A stretch of DNA of 64,000 nucleotides from Pseudomonas putida (GTDB lineage Bacteria; Pseudomonadota; Gammaproteobacteria; Pseudomonadales; Pseudomonadaceae): the NCBI RefSeq assembly GCF_028682635.1, contig NZ_JANHLK010000014.1:109073-173072 (forward strand), written 5' to 3'. The stretch's first letter is position 1; each line of letters starts with the position of its first letter. Positions 46,251 to 54,046 of the stretch are shown one piece after another. The notes beneath the pieces are model-generated. The model was given only the letters and a program-made list of their open reading frames with translations. It searched no databases and had not been told where the DNA came from. Made by a program: the position numbers and the translations under genes.

Positions 46251-46344
46251 TGTTGTCTCCAATCCGTGCTTGTACGGCGGTGCGCAAGATATGCGCCCGT
46301 TATAGGTAACTGGCCCCCGCTGATGGGGCGGAGGTAGTGGTCCT

Positions 46345-46408
46345 ATCGTAGATATCCCGGGCACGAGGCTATGAGCGCAGCGGGACAGTTTCTTAGCATG
46401 TTGGGACA
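46345..46408 (-). promoter_or_regulatory. TGTCCC direct-repeat operator and -10 upstream of TauD copy 2
   Basis: Minus strand TGTCCC at 46408-46403 and 46387-46382, exactly 21 bp apart, spacer with ATGCTAAGAAAC; TACGAT at 46350-46345 is the -10 candidate. Confidence 0.75.
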
Positions 46409-46564
46409 ACGAGCCTAGCGGTCAGGACTCAGGTGAATGATGACCAATGCTCCGGCGCTGTCTTGCCTGCCAGGCCGGAATTAGTTGAGATGCGGATCTG
46501 CATCAATCGATGATTGTGCTGCATCGCCAGTTGGCTGAGGTGCTCGGCCATCTCCAAGTCGAGC

Positions 46565-46966
46565 ATGTACCAGAACACGCCCGAGGAGACCCAGTACCAA
46601 TTCAAGGAAGACGACAGTCAGGGGCAACCCCTGGACGGCAATCATCAATACACGGTGACCTTTGCCAAAGGACAGACGCCACCGGTCAAGGGCTTCTGGT
46701 CGTTGACGCTGTACAACGCCGAGCACTTCTTCCACGCCAACCCCTTGCAGCGCTTCTCGCTGGGCACCAAGAACAAGACGCTCAAGGATAATCCCGACGG
46801 CTCCCTGACTCTCTACCTCGGCGCCAAGTCCCCGGGCGCGGACAAGGAAAGCAACTGGCTGCCAGCTCCCACGGGGCCGTTCTCGTTGCTGCTGCGCAAT
46901 TACTGGCCTGAGGCCTCGATCATCGACGGCAGCTGGACGCCGCCTGATGTGGTGAAAACCAACTGA
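46565..46966 (+). pseudogene. C-terminal DUF1214 domain remnant
   Basis: The frame encodes the C-terminal domain of DUF1254/DUF1214 proteins (QYTVTFAKGQTPPVKGFWSL, GTKNKTLKDNPDGSLTLYL, SPGADKESNWLPAPTGPFSL). Full-length family members have several hundred residues; only about 130 are present, with no signal peptide and no good ribosome-binding site. Similar sequence is fused to a thiolase N-terminus at 52521. Most likely a truncated gene. Confidence 0.75.
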
Positions 46967-46998
46967 CCCTGGTGCGGCTTGCCCGTGTAGCGTCAGTC

Positions 46999-47034
46999 AT
47001 TCACTTGCCTGCCCGGCAATCGGGCAGGCAAGGC
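46999..47034. repeat. 36-bp direct repeat containing a perfect hairpin (copy 1)
   Basis: Identical to 50836-50871. Its core is CTTGCCTGCCCG-GCAAT-CGGGCAGGCAAG, an inverted repeat. Copy 1 follows the DUF1214 remnant. Confidence 0.88.
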
Positions 47035-47159
47035 CTGCACAGGCATCTACGTTTTCAGGCGGACAATCGGGATCCGCTGGTTTTATGCCCATGATTTGAG
47101 GCGCGCTGTTTTTGATCAGCTATGGTAAGCCGGTACACAACCCACTTGGCAGATCATCC

Positions 47160-47819
47160 ATGAACGCCTACCTCACACTGTTCTTCGGCATGTTCACTAC
47201 CCTGCTGGCAATCATCAATCCGCTTGAGGCCATTCCGGTATTCCTTGGCCTGCTGCAAGACAAAGACGCTGTCGAACGGCGTCGAGTGGCGCGCAAGGCT
47301 TGCCTCTATGCGCTGCTGCTGATGTTTTTCTTTTTGATTTTCGGAAACCTGCTGCTGCGCCTGTTCGAGGTTCCATTGAGTATGATTCGGGTGGTCGGTG
47401 GGCTGATCCTGATGCGCATCGGCTTCGAGCTTTTCGCCCCTTCGCCCAACAGCAATCTGATTCCAAGCGCTGGCAAAGGCGACCAGGACGTATCCTTCAT
47501 CCCCATGGCCATGCCGATCATGTTCGGCCCCGGCGCTATTGCCACCGTGATCGGCTTGACCAGCACCATAAAAGATTCCGACCGCGCCATACTGTCCTTC
47601 GCCGTGGTGGCACTGGCGATCTGTGCCACTATGTTCACAACCTACCTTTCTTTGGCTTACGCCAATGTCATCCTGAAAAAGATTGGCCCGCAAGGCATTG
47701 ACGCAGCGACCCGCATCGTCGGCTTCTTCGTTTCGGCGATGGGCGTCGGCCTGATTTTCCACGGGACGGTGGAGTTTCTTCAGTCGTATGGAGTGCTGCT
47801 TGACGGGGTAGCCAAGTAA
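47160..47819 (+). CDS. MarC family (NAAT) integral membrane protein
   Basis: 219 residues from the ATG at 47160. Six hydrophobic segments and the MarC pattern (LLAIINPLEAIPVFLGLL, VVGGLILMRIGFELF, MPIMFGPGAIATVIGLTS, FVSAMGVGLIFHGTVEFL). Members were proposed to export amino acids or have no clear role; the original link to multiple antibiotic resistance was not upheld. Monocistronic. Confidence 0.85.
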   Translation: MNAYLTLFFGMFTTLLAIINPLEAIPVFLGLLQDKDAVERRRVARKACLYALLLMFFFLIFGNLLLRLFEVPLSMIRVVGGLILMRIGFELFAPSPNSNLIPSAGKGDQDVSFIPMAMPIMFGPGAIATVIGLTSTIKDSDRAILSFAVVALAICATMFTTYLSLAYANVILKKIGPQGIDAATRIVGFFVSAMGVGLIFHGTVEFLQSYGVLLDGVAK

Positions 47820-47883
47820 GGCGACGCCTTGCGCAGCGAATGGCGAGGTCAAGAAGCGGCCGGTCAACGCTGTCATAATCGCT

Positions 47884-48330
47884 TCACCTGACCGCTTGTG
47901 CGATATCTCCGCAAAAAATATCGACGCTGCCATCCTCGGGAGTCGTACGCACGACGATGGAGTACTTCCCGGACAGCAGTTCAGGGACGGCGACAGGCGC
48001 AGTTCGGTAAAAAGTCCAGCCGGCTTCAGCAGCACGTTGAGTGGTAATCCTGTTGTTCATGTCATAAGCGGCTGGGCCTGGCTGCTGGCAGCTGCCTTTG
48101 TTGACAAAAGTGTAGAGACGCAACGGCAGAGTGGTTCCGTCAGGGACACCAGAAATGTAGAAGTCAAAACTGGTTTCATTATCCACAGTGGTCAGAGTCG
48201 TACTGCCGATCTGGCCAGTATTCTGTTGGGTAGCGGTCAACGGCAGTGTCACCGGATGGCTGGAGGAACTGGCGCAGCCCAAGAGGCCTGCCGAGCCCAA
48301 TAGCATTACCAGCGGGGCGCTGTATTTCAT
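47884..48330 (-). CDS. Putative lipoprotein of unknown function
   Basis: 148 residues from the ATG at 48330, preceded by GGAGATTGCCA. Signal peptide II with lipobox LLG-C at about residue 19 (GSAGLLGCASSSS), so the mature protein is lipid-anchored. The rest is beta-rich (DFYISGVPDGTTLPLRLYTFVNKGSC, GWTFYRTAPVAVPELLSGKYSIVV) and has two more cysteines. No family recognised. Confidence 0.72.
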   Translation of the reverse strand: MKYSAPLVMLLGSAGLLGCASSSSHPVTLPLTATQQNTGQIGSTTLTTVDNETSFDFYISGVPDGTTLPLRLYTFVNKGSCQQPGPAAYDMNNRITTQRAAEAGWTFYRTAPVAVPELLSGKYSIVVRTTPEDGSVDIFCGDIAQAVR

Positions 48331-48434
48331 TGGCAATCTCCATCAATGAGTTGGCTGAGGCTCGAGCTGTTATCTACACCGTCGAGGGCATTGCAGTAGC
48401 GGTGAAACAGAAATGATTCTGGCCAGAATTGAAT

Positions 48435-49250
48435 TTACTTAGGAAACAACAGCGTGAACGCGACCCGAAACCCCCAGCCCTCAGCACCGTCTTTCGGGCT
48501 ATCAGCCCAGTAGCGCGGTCCGGCCTGCAAGCTCATGGGTTGATGACCTACTTTGAACAACTGGGTCACGAACAGGTTGATCGGCACCGACCATTCGCGG
48601 GTTTGCCAGTCGTAGGTGGACTCGGTGTTGATGCCAAAGGTTGTGTAGGTATGGGTGGTGTAGCTGAAGAACGGCTGCAGGAACGTCTGGTTGATCTTTT
48701 CCTTGTCGTCGGGCGGGCTGCTTTCCACGGACCAGATGTGGTTGGCCAGAATACCGCGAGTCCAGCCATTACTTTGTTTAAGCGCGACCACCGTAGGCCC
48801 GGCGCCCCATTGTTCAGCGCTCAGCAGGTCATCACTGCCGGTCGGCACCAGAATCACCGGGCCGGCCCCCAGAATCCAGCCGCTGGCGGTGGGTTCCTTG
48901 GGTGAAAAGAAGAAGCTCTGAGTGATATCACCGATACCGGATTTGTCGGCTTGCCCGCCGGGTACCAGGCCATGTTGGTCAATGACCGGCAGGATGGTTC
49001 GGGAAATCAGGTTCCATTTCTCGTTGATGCTAAAAGGCAACACGGGCTGGATATTGGTGACGCTTTGATAACCCTCGCCGCTGGGCCCGAGCTTCTGGTT
49101 CCAGTTGTATTGAATGGGCACGCTGTAGAGCGCCGCCACCGGGTTCAGCGATTGCTTGGCCAATTCGGCCTGGCTGTCGGCGGAGAACCCGATGTTGGGC
49201 CAAAGGGTTGCCAATGTCATGACGGGCATGAATTGAAGAGCTTTATTCAT
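48435..49250 (-). CDS. Putative outer-membrane protein (transporter-like, phenol MetA type)
   Basis: 271 residues with an N-terminal signal peptide ending near GFSADS. The mature part has alternating beta-strand pattern and ends in aromatic-rich strands (GWGFRVAFTLLFPK), as expected of a beta-barrel. Motifs such as VPIQYNWNQKLGPSGEGYQSVTN and PVINLFV-like strands occur in proteins annotated as 'transporter' or phenol-degradation MetA-like. Function unknown. Confidence 0.65.
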   Translation of the reverse strand: MNKALQFMPVMTLATLWPNIGFSADSQAELAKQSLNPVAALYSVPIQYNWNQKLGPSGEGYQSVTNIQPVLPFSINEKWNLISRTILPVIDQHGLVPGGQADKSGIGDITQSFFFSPKEPTASGWILGAGPVILVPTGSDDLLSAEQWGAGPTVVALKQSNGWTRGILANHIWSVESSPPDDKEKINQTFLQPFFSYTTHTYTTFGINTESTYDWQTREWSVPINLFVTQLFKVGHQPMSLQAGPRYWADSPKDGAEGWGFRVAFTLLFPK

Positions 49251-49385
49251 ACGTACACCTTTCCGATCTCGAAAACATGAACTACCACTTAGTGGTCTGT
49301 CCCCGGCTCCGTCCAGCGTAGTTCAGACTTTCTGAATCAGAACTAATTTGGATGTTCGAGAAAGCTTTCTTGTCGAGGTAAGTCC

Positions 49386-49804
49386 ATGCAACCAAGGAAG
49401 GCTGCGATTCCAGCTGTGCTTGTTCTGTTCTGCCATCAGGTGCAGGCGGGCGGCATCAGGTGTCGAACATCTCAGAAGCGCCGACCGGCTCAAAGCCCCT
49501 GATCATGCGTGCGGCGGTCACCGGCGTGAGTGCCTCCAACGAAGGCATGAAATGGTATGAAGTGGTGCCCATCGCCGCCGTTGTCGGAGCCACACAGGCG
49601 GCCACCGGTCACCGGGATCAGGACACGAACCTGTTCATCGAAGCCGAACTCATCGATGCGAAAACCAATCAAACCGTCGCCAAAGTGGTTCGCAAGGTAT
49701 TTGGTAGCACCCTGGAAAATGAAAGCCAGAAAATTACCGCCCAGGACTTCAAGGCCGCCATCGATAAATTGAATGTTGATCTTTGGGCGTTCATTCGCAG
49801 TTGA
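49386..49804 (+). pseudogene. DUF3313 lipoprotein remnant (frameshift and deletion)
   Basis: ATG at 49386 opens a signal-peptide-like stretch (KAAIPAVLVLFCHQVQAGG) that runs out of frame. A second frame from 49460 carries only the C-terminal half of a DUF3313 domain (LIMRAAVTGVSASNEGMKWYEVVPIAAVVGATQAATGHRDQDTNLFIEAELIDA). Family members are about 220 residues; the middle is missing and the two parts are in different frames. Confidence 0.65.
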
Positions 49805-49861
49805 ACCTTAGCGTAGCCGTCACGGCGGCTGCTCGAAACCCTCAAGCAGAGGATTGCTGAC

Positions 49862-50290
49862 ATGCGTCTTTATTCATCGCTTCGATGCGCAAGCTTGCAA
49901 AGACCGTTACTTGTGGCCGCGCTGATGACCAGCGTGCTGATGCTCAGTGCCTGTGCGTCGGTGGATGCGCAGACAACCGCTTACGTCGGCGTCGAGCACC
50001 CCGCGCCAACCCTGGCCAGTGAGGTTCAGATACTCCGTACAGCGCCGACGCGGCCCAACGTGCGGTTGGGCGAAATCCTGATCGATGCCAGTGTCGACCC
50101 GGCACCGCCCATCACCCAGGTCGAACAAAAACTGCGCGAAGAAGCAGCCAAGCTTGGCGCAGATGCAGTGGTTGTCGTTTATGACCAGATCCAGCCCGTC
50201 GCTGCCTACGTGAGCGGGCCACTCTGGAGCCGTGACATCGAAACGATTCAGGGACGCAAGCTCAAGGGCATTGCCATCAAATATCAATAA
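49862..50290 (+). CDS. Small lipoprotein, unknown function
   Basis: 142 residues. Signal peptide with lipobox LSA-C (MLMLSACASVDAQ), then a compact domain with QVEQKLREEAAKLGADAVVVVYD, a segment seen in several envelope lipoproteins of the YbjQ/RcsF-like group. Followed after 14 bases by a glycine-zipper lipoprotein, so the two probably form an operon. No specific function can be given. Confidence 0.72.
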   Translation: MRLYSSLRCASLQRPLLVAALMTSVLMLSACASVDAQTTAYVGVEHPAPTLASEVQILRTAPTRPNVRLGEILIDASVDPAPPITQVEQKLREEAAKLGADAVVVVYDQIQPVAAYVSGPLWSRDIETIQGRKLKGIAIKYQ

Positions 50291-50304
50291 CGAGGTACAC
50301 CGCT

Positions 50305-50763
50305 ATGAAAGCAATCATGTCCTGGCTGACGATCACATTGGCGGCTGTACTGATCAGTGCCTGTTCGGCCGTCAGCTCAACCGACGGCGGCGCCGGTGAA
50401 GTTGAAATTCGCTCAGGCACAATCGAGCAGATTTCGCTGACACAAATGCAGACCAATCACGACAGTGGCGTCGGTGCTGTCCTCGGTGGCCTGGGTGGCC
50501 TGGGGATCGGCAGCCTGATTGGCCGGGGCACCGGGCGGGATGTCGCCATGGTCGCCGGCGCGCTCGCCGGGGCGGTGGGTGGTAATTACGCCGAGAAGAA
50601 AAAGTACGATCAACCGGTAGAGGCGCAGCAGATTATCGTGCGGGTCAACAGTGGCGTACTGGTCTCAGTGACCCAGCCGATCAATCCCTCCCTGGCTAAA
50701 GGGACGAAGGTGTATATCCAGGGCTCAGGCAATGATGCTCGTGTGGTACCGCAAGGTGGTTAA
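50305..50763 (+). CDS. Glycine-zipper outer-membrane lipoprotein, SlyB/Pcp family
   Basis: 152 residues. Lipobox ISA-C at about residue 20, then a glycine-zipper segment (GVGAVLGGLGGLGIGSLIGRGTGRDVAMVAGALAGAVGGN) that would form a transmembrane hairpin, and a C-terminal beta domain (QQIIVRVNSGVLVSVTQ). SlyB-type proteins stabilise the outer membrane and are usually stress-induced. Confidence 0.82.
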   Translation: MKAIMSWLTITLAAVLISACSAVSSTDGGAGEVEIRSGTIEQISLTQMQTNHDSGVGAVLGGLGGLGIGSLIGRGTGRDVAMVAGALAGAVGGNYAEKKKYDQPVEAQQIIVRVNSGVLVSVTQPINPSLAKGTKVYIQGSGNDARVVPQGG

Positions 50764-50835
50764 GATTCATCCGAGGTTTTTGAGCGCTGCACTGTTCCCC
50801 AGGCACTTGTAACAAGGACCTGGGTAACCGTAGTT

Positions 50836-50871
50836 ATTCACTTGCCTGCCCGGCAATCGGGCAGGCAAGGC
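50836..50871. repeat. 36-bp direct repeat containing a perfect hairpin (copy 2)
   Basis: Identical to 46999-47034. Lies after the SlyB-type gene and before the acyl-CoA dehydrogenase. The two copies bracket 3.8 kb holding MarC, envelope protein genes and the DUF3313 remnant. Confidence 0.88.
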
Positions 50872-51022
50872 GGGCCCCTTGATCTGCAAGTCTGAACACC
50901 CCCCATCCCCCATCAAGGGGGTCAATCCCCCTCGTTCCTGCGCATACCATCCAGCTCGTCCTTGTCGCGACAGCCGCGCCTTGCGTGCGGCCCGCTGCCG
51001 CCATTTCCCGAGAGAAACAATA

Positions 51023-52255
51023 ATGACTGGGTATGCCTTGCGAGTGGAACTTGAACCAACCGGCCTCGATGCCGACCTCAACGAGCTGGAATCGGCGATG
51101 CAGCAAAGTGCGCGGCGCTTTGCCTGCAATGTGATGCGACCGCTCGGCCAGCAGCTCGACCAGATGACCCCGGCGCAGGTGATCGCCGCCGACTCGCCGT
51201 TGTGGCAGGTGTTCGAGGAGTTCGCCGGGCTCGGCCTGAACCTGGCCGATCTGCAGGCTTTGCCGGCGGCCGATCGCGCACGCCTGATGAGCCTGGTGTT
51301 CGAGGAATTGGGGCACGGTGACGGGGGCCTGGCCGTGGTGCTGGGCGCCGCCATGATCCCGGGCATTGTCCTGGACCTGGTCGATCGGCAGGACCTGATG
51401 CAGCGCTACATCGACCGCCCGCTGGGCTGCTGGGGCATTACCGAACCGGACCATGGCAGCGACATGCTCGACAGCAGCGGCCACGTACGCCACCCCGGCG
51501 TGGGGCATGGCCGATTGAATTGCAACGCGAAAATCCAGGGCGAGCGCATCGTCATCAACGGGCAGAAGTCCGCCTGGGTGTCCAATGGACCGATTGCGCA
51601 AACCTGCATCCTGTTCTGCGGTTTCGACGATGGCTCCGGCCGCGACCAGCGCTGCGTGGTGCTGGTGCCGCTCGACAGCGCCGGTGTCAGCCGCGGCGCA
51701 CCGCTGGACAAGATGGGCCAGCGTGCGCTGCCGCAAGGTGAATTGTATTTCGACAACGTCAGCCTGCCGCTCGACCACCTGGTGGCCGGGCCGGAAGACT
51801 ACGCCAGGGTCGAGCAGGGCGTGCTCGCCGAGGCCAACGCATTGATGGGCGTGATCTGGACCGGCGTGGCCCGTGCTGCCTATGAGCTCGCCTACACCTA
51901 CGCCCACCAGCGCAAGCAGGGCGGGGTGCCGATCATCGTCCACCAGAACGTGCGCTATCGCCTGTTCCACATGTTCTCCCGCGTCGAGGCCTCCCGTGCC
52001 CTGGCGCGCCGTGCGGTGCTGTTCAACCAGCTGGCGCCACGCCCGGCGCTGCAAGGTTCCATCGCCGCCAAGATCACCGCGACGCAGACCGCCTTCGACG
52101 TGGCCTCGCAAGCGATCCAGCTGTTCGGTGGCAACGGCGTCACTCGCGAGTACCCGGTCGAAAAGCTGCTGCGCGATGCCCGCGCCTCGATGATCGAGGA
52201 CGGTTGCAACGAAATGCTCGCCATCAAGGGCGGCACCCTGATTTCACGGATCTGA
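51023..52255 (+). CDS. Acyl-CoA dehydrogenase
   Basis: 410 residues from the ATG at 51023, preceded by a weak GAGAGAAA. FAD-binding family: GCWGITEPDHGSDMLDSSG (motif 1), INGQKSAWVSNGPIAQ (motif 2), and C-terminal QLFGGNGVTREYPVEKLLRDARASMIEDGCNEMLAIKGG. Introduces a double bond into an acyl-CoA chain. An unusual N-terminus and the thiolase fragment 10 bases on suggest it belonged to a longer catabolic operon. No electron-transfer partner is nearby. Confidence 0.9.
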   Translation: MTGYALRVELEPTGLDADLNELESAMQQSARRFACNVMRPLGQQLDQMTPAQVIAADSPLWQVFEEFAGLGLNLADLQALPAADRARLMSLVFEELGHGDGGLAVVLGAAMIPGIVLDLVDRQDLMQRYIDRPLGCWGITEPDHGSDMLDSSGHVRHPGVGHGRLNCNAKIQGERIVINGQKSAWVSNGPIAQTCILFCGFDDGSGRDQRCVVLVPLDSAGVSRGAPLDKMGQRALPQGELYFDNVSLPLDHLVAGPEDYARVEQGVLAEANALMGVIWTGVARAAYELAYTYAHQRKQGGVPIIVHQNVRYRLFHMFSRVEASRALARRAVLFNQLAPRPALQGSIAAKITATQTAFDVASQAIQLFGGNGVTREYPVEKLLRDARASMIEDGCNEMLAIKGGTLISRI

Positions 52256-52265
52256 GAACCTCGAC

Positions 52266-52910
52266 ATGAAGATGAATGCATACGTTGCCGGTGTGGGCAT
52301 GGTGCCGTTCGGCAAACACCTGGACAAGACGCTCAAGGGCTTGGCCGGACAGGCGATCCAATTGGCCTTGAACGATGCCGGGCTGGACAAGACGCAGCTA
52401 CAGGCGGCGTGGATGGGCAATGCCGCCGCCGGTGTGGTGACCGGCCAGGAAATGATCCGTGGCGAAGTGGTGCTGCGGGGCATGGGCATCGGCAAGATTC
52501 CGGTGGTCAATGTGGAAAACAAGCCGGACGACGCGCTGTATCTGGGCACCGACTACGATGGCCGCGGGGAACGGCTTGAGGGCTCGAAGCCGTACAGCCT
52601 GACATTTGCGGCCGATCAACTACCGCCGGCCGAGGCGTTCTGGTCAATATCGGCGTACGACGGTGAGCACTTTTTCGAGCCCAACCCGATCAATCGCTAT
52701 TCAATCGGCACCAAGAATCGGGACCTGAAGAAGAATGCCGACGGTTCGCTGACGATTTACCTGCAACACCCTTCGCCAGGGGCTGACAAGGAAAGCAACT
52801 GGCTGCCGGTACCCAAGGGCGACTTCAGCTTGTTGTTGCGCCTGTACAGCCCGGGACAAAGCGTGGTCAAGGGTGAGTACATGATGCCGCCTGTGAGCAC
52901 GATCATGTAA
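52266..52910 (+). CDS. Chimeric ORF: truncated thiolase N-terminus fused to DUF1214 tail
   Basis: 214 residues in one frame. Residues 1-85 (YVAGVGMVPFGKHLDKTLKG ... GKIPVVNVEN) are the start of a thiolase of the lipid-transfer/SCP-x type, cut exactly where the family continues with ACAS and its catalytic cysteine. From residue 86 (KPDDALYLGTDYDGRGERLEG) the protein is a DUF1214 C-terminal domain (FWSISAYDGEHFF, SPGADKESNWLPVPKGDFSLL). It must lack thiolase activity. Most simply a deletion scar between two genes of a former operon; whether the chimera is expressed is unknown. Confidence 0.8.
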   Translation: MKMNAYVAGVGMVPFGKHLDKTLKGLAGQAIQLALNDAGLDKTQLQAAWMGNAAAGVVTGQEMIRGEVVLRGMGIGKIPVVNVENKPDDALYLGTDYDGRGERLEGSKPYSLTFAADQLPPAEAFWSISAYDGEHFFEPNPINRYSIGTKNRDLKKNADGSLTIYLQHPSPGADKESNWLPVPKGDFSLLLRLYSPGQSVVKGEYMMPPVSTIM

Positions 52911-53091
52911 ACGTTGATGGCAGCAATGTCCTGATCTTCTTGGCATCGGCAGCCAGGTGCTCGTTCGCTTCACTCACTGGGAGCGCGCCGGTTACCGCAA
53001 ACATTATTAGCGCCTGAAATCGGCGGTTACTTCGTAACCCTGGGGTGTCAAGCAGTTTGTGATATTCTTGCTTCTCAACAGGAGCAACACC

Positions 53092-53508
53092 GTGACCAAG
53101 CAAGCAGAAAACAAACCACTGCCACCGACAGGCAGCAAGAAGGCGCATTTCGACGTCCGACTCGGCGACGATCGCATTGTGGTTGTGTCCTCGCGTGCAA
53201 GCGAAGTGGTTGAGCGACAAGCCGCAAAGGCTTTTGCCGGCAGTGGTCTGAGTCAGTCGGGTGTATACAAAGCCCCTCGTACTCCACGAGTCCCGCACCT
53301 TCAGAATCTGGAGCGGGAGCTTCGCGACCTGAAAAAAGTCGTCGATGCCCTCGCGGTCCGCTCCGTTGTGCACGATCAGTCGGCCCAGGTTTCTGACTCT
53401 GTTGATTTCGAGGGCATGACGGTGCTGGATGCTGACACTGCATACCAGCTGCTCGACAATCCTCCCGAGCCTAATCAGGCGCTGCGCAATCTGCTTGCCT
53501 TACGCTAA
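53092..53508 (+). CDS. Putative antitoxin of a GNAT (TacT-like) toxin pair
   Basis: 138 residues from a GTG at 53092, with AGGAG 7 bases upstream. The C-terminal segment (MTVLDADTAYQLLDNPPEPNQALRNLLALR) resembles the toxin-binding tail of DUF1778/TacA antitoxins, and a GNAT gene follows after 9 bases. The N-terminal part (FDVRLGDDRIVVVSSRASEVVERQAAKAF) is not an obvious ribbon-helix-helix, and the protein is longer than TacA (about 90). The assignment rests on tail and context. Confidence 0.6.
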   Translation: MTKQAENKPLPPTGSKKAHFDVRLGDDRIVVVSSRASEVVERQAAKAFAGSGLSQSGVYKAPRTPRVPHLQNLERELRDLKKVVDALAVRSVVHDQSAQVSDSVDFEGMTVLDADTAYQLLDNPPEPNQALRNLLALR

Positions 53509-53517
53509 GGGCTTTTA

Positions 53518-53886
53518 ATGGATTTCATCACCGTCGACTTTGATAAGTCGATAGATCGCGCTGCGTTCGACTGCGGAGTTCATCCAGCCCTCAACACATA
53601 TATTGCCCAGCACGCTGGTCAGGACGAAAAGCGTAACATTTCCCGGACGTTCATGTATCTGCAGGACGGAGTTCTGCTGGGCTACTACACCCTGGCCAAC
53701 ACCGCTGTGGCGCTCGATCAGCTCAGTGATGAGATGAAAAAGAAGTTGCCTCGGTATCAAAGGACAACCCACTTCACCTTGTTTTGTCTGCGTCGACGAT
53801 CATCCAAGGGATGCGCGAGCAGGAGGCCCGGCATGGCTGAGTTTTGTTCGAGTACTTCACTAGCGCTTCGGCGAACGTTGATGTGA
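53518..53886 (+). pseudogene. GNAT toxin (TacT-like), truncated after beta-strand region
   Basis: Residues 1 to about 80 match the start of TacT-type tRNA acetyltransferase toxins (CGVHPALNTYIAQHAGQDEKRNISRTFMYLQDGVLLGYYTLANTAVALDQL, KKKLPRY). After KLPRYQ the acetyl-CoA-binding half (GRLAVD...GxGxG) is missing and the frame continues as unrelated low-complexity sequence. The toxin must be inactive. Confidence 0.72.
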
Positions 53887-54046
53887 GATACAGGCCTTGA
53901 AGAGCTCTTTTATGAGCCCAGCGCTCTAACTCGCGGCTTGCGCCAACCACTGTCGCAATACTGTAATAATTCAGTCATAGAATTGACACGACTTCTTACA
54001 GTTTCCCTCAGTCGGCCTCTGGCCTTTTCATGGATGAGCAAGTCCC

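Noticed and set aside
46430..46570. Minus-strand 45-codon frame beginning MLDLEMAEHLSQLAMQHNH
   Set aside because: Reads protein-like but is short, without ribosome-binding site or recognisable family, and overlaps the DUF1214 remnant.
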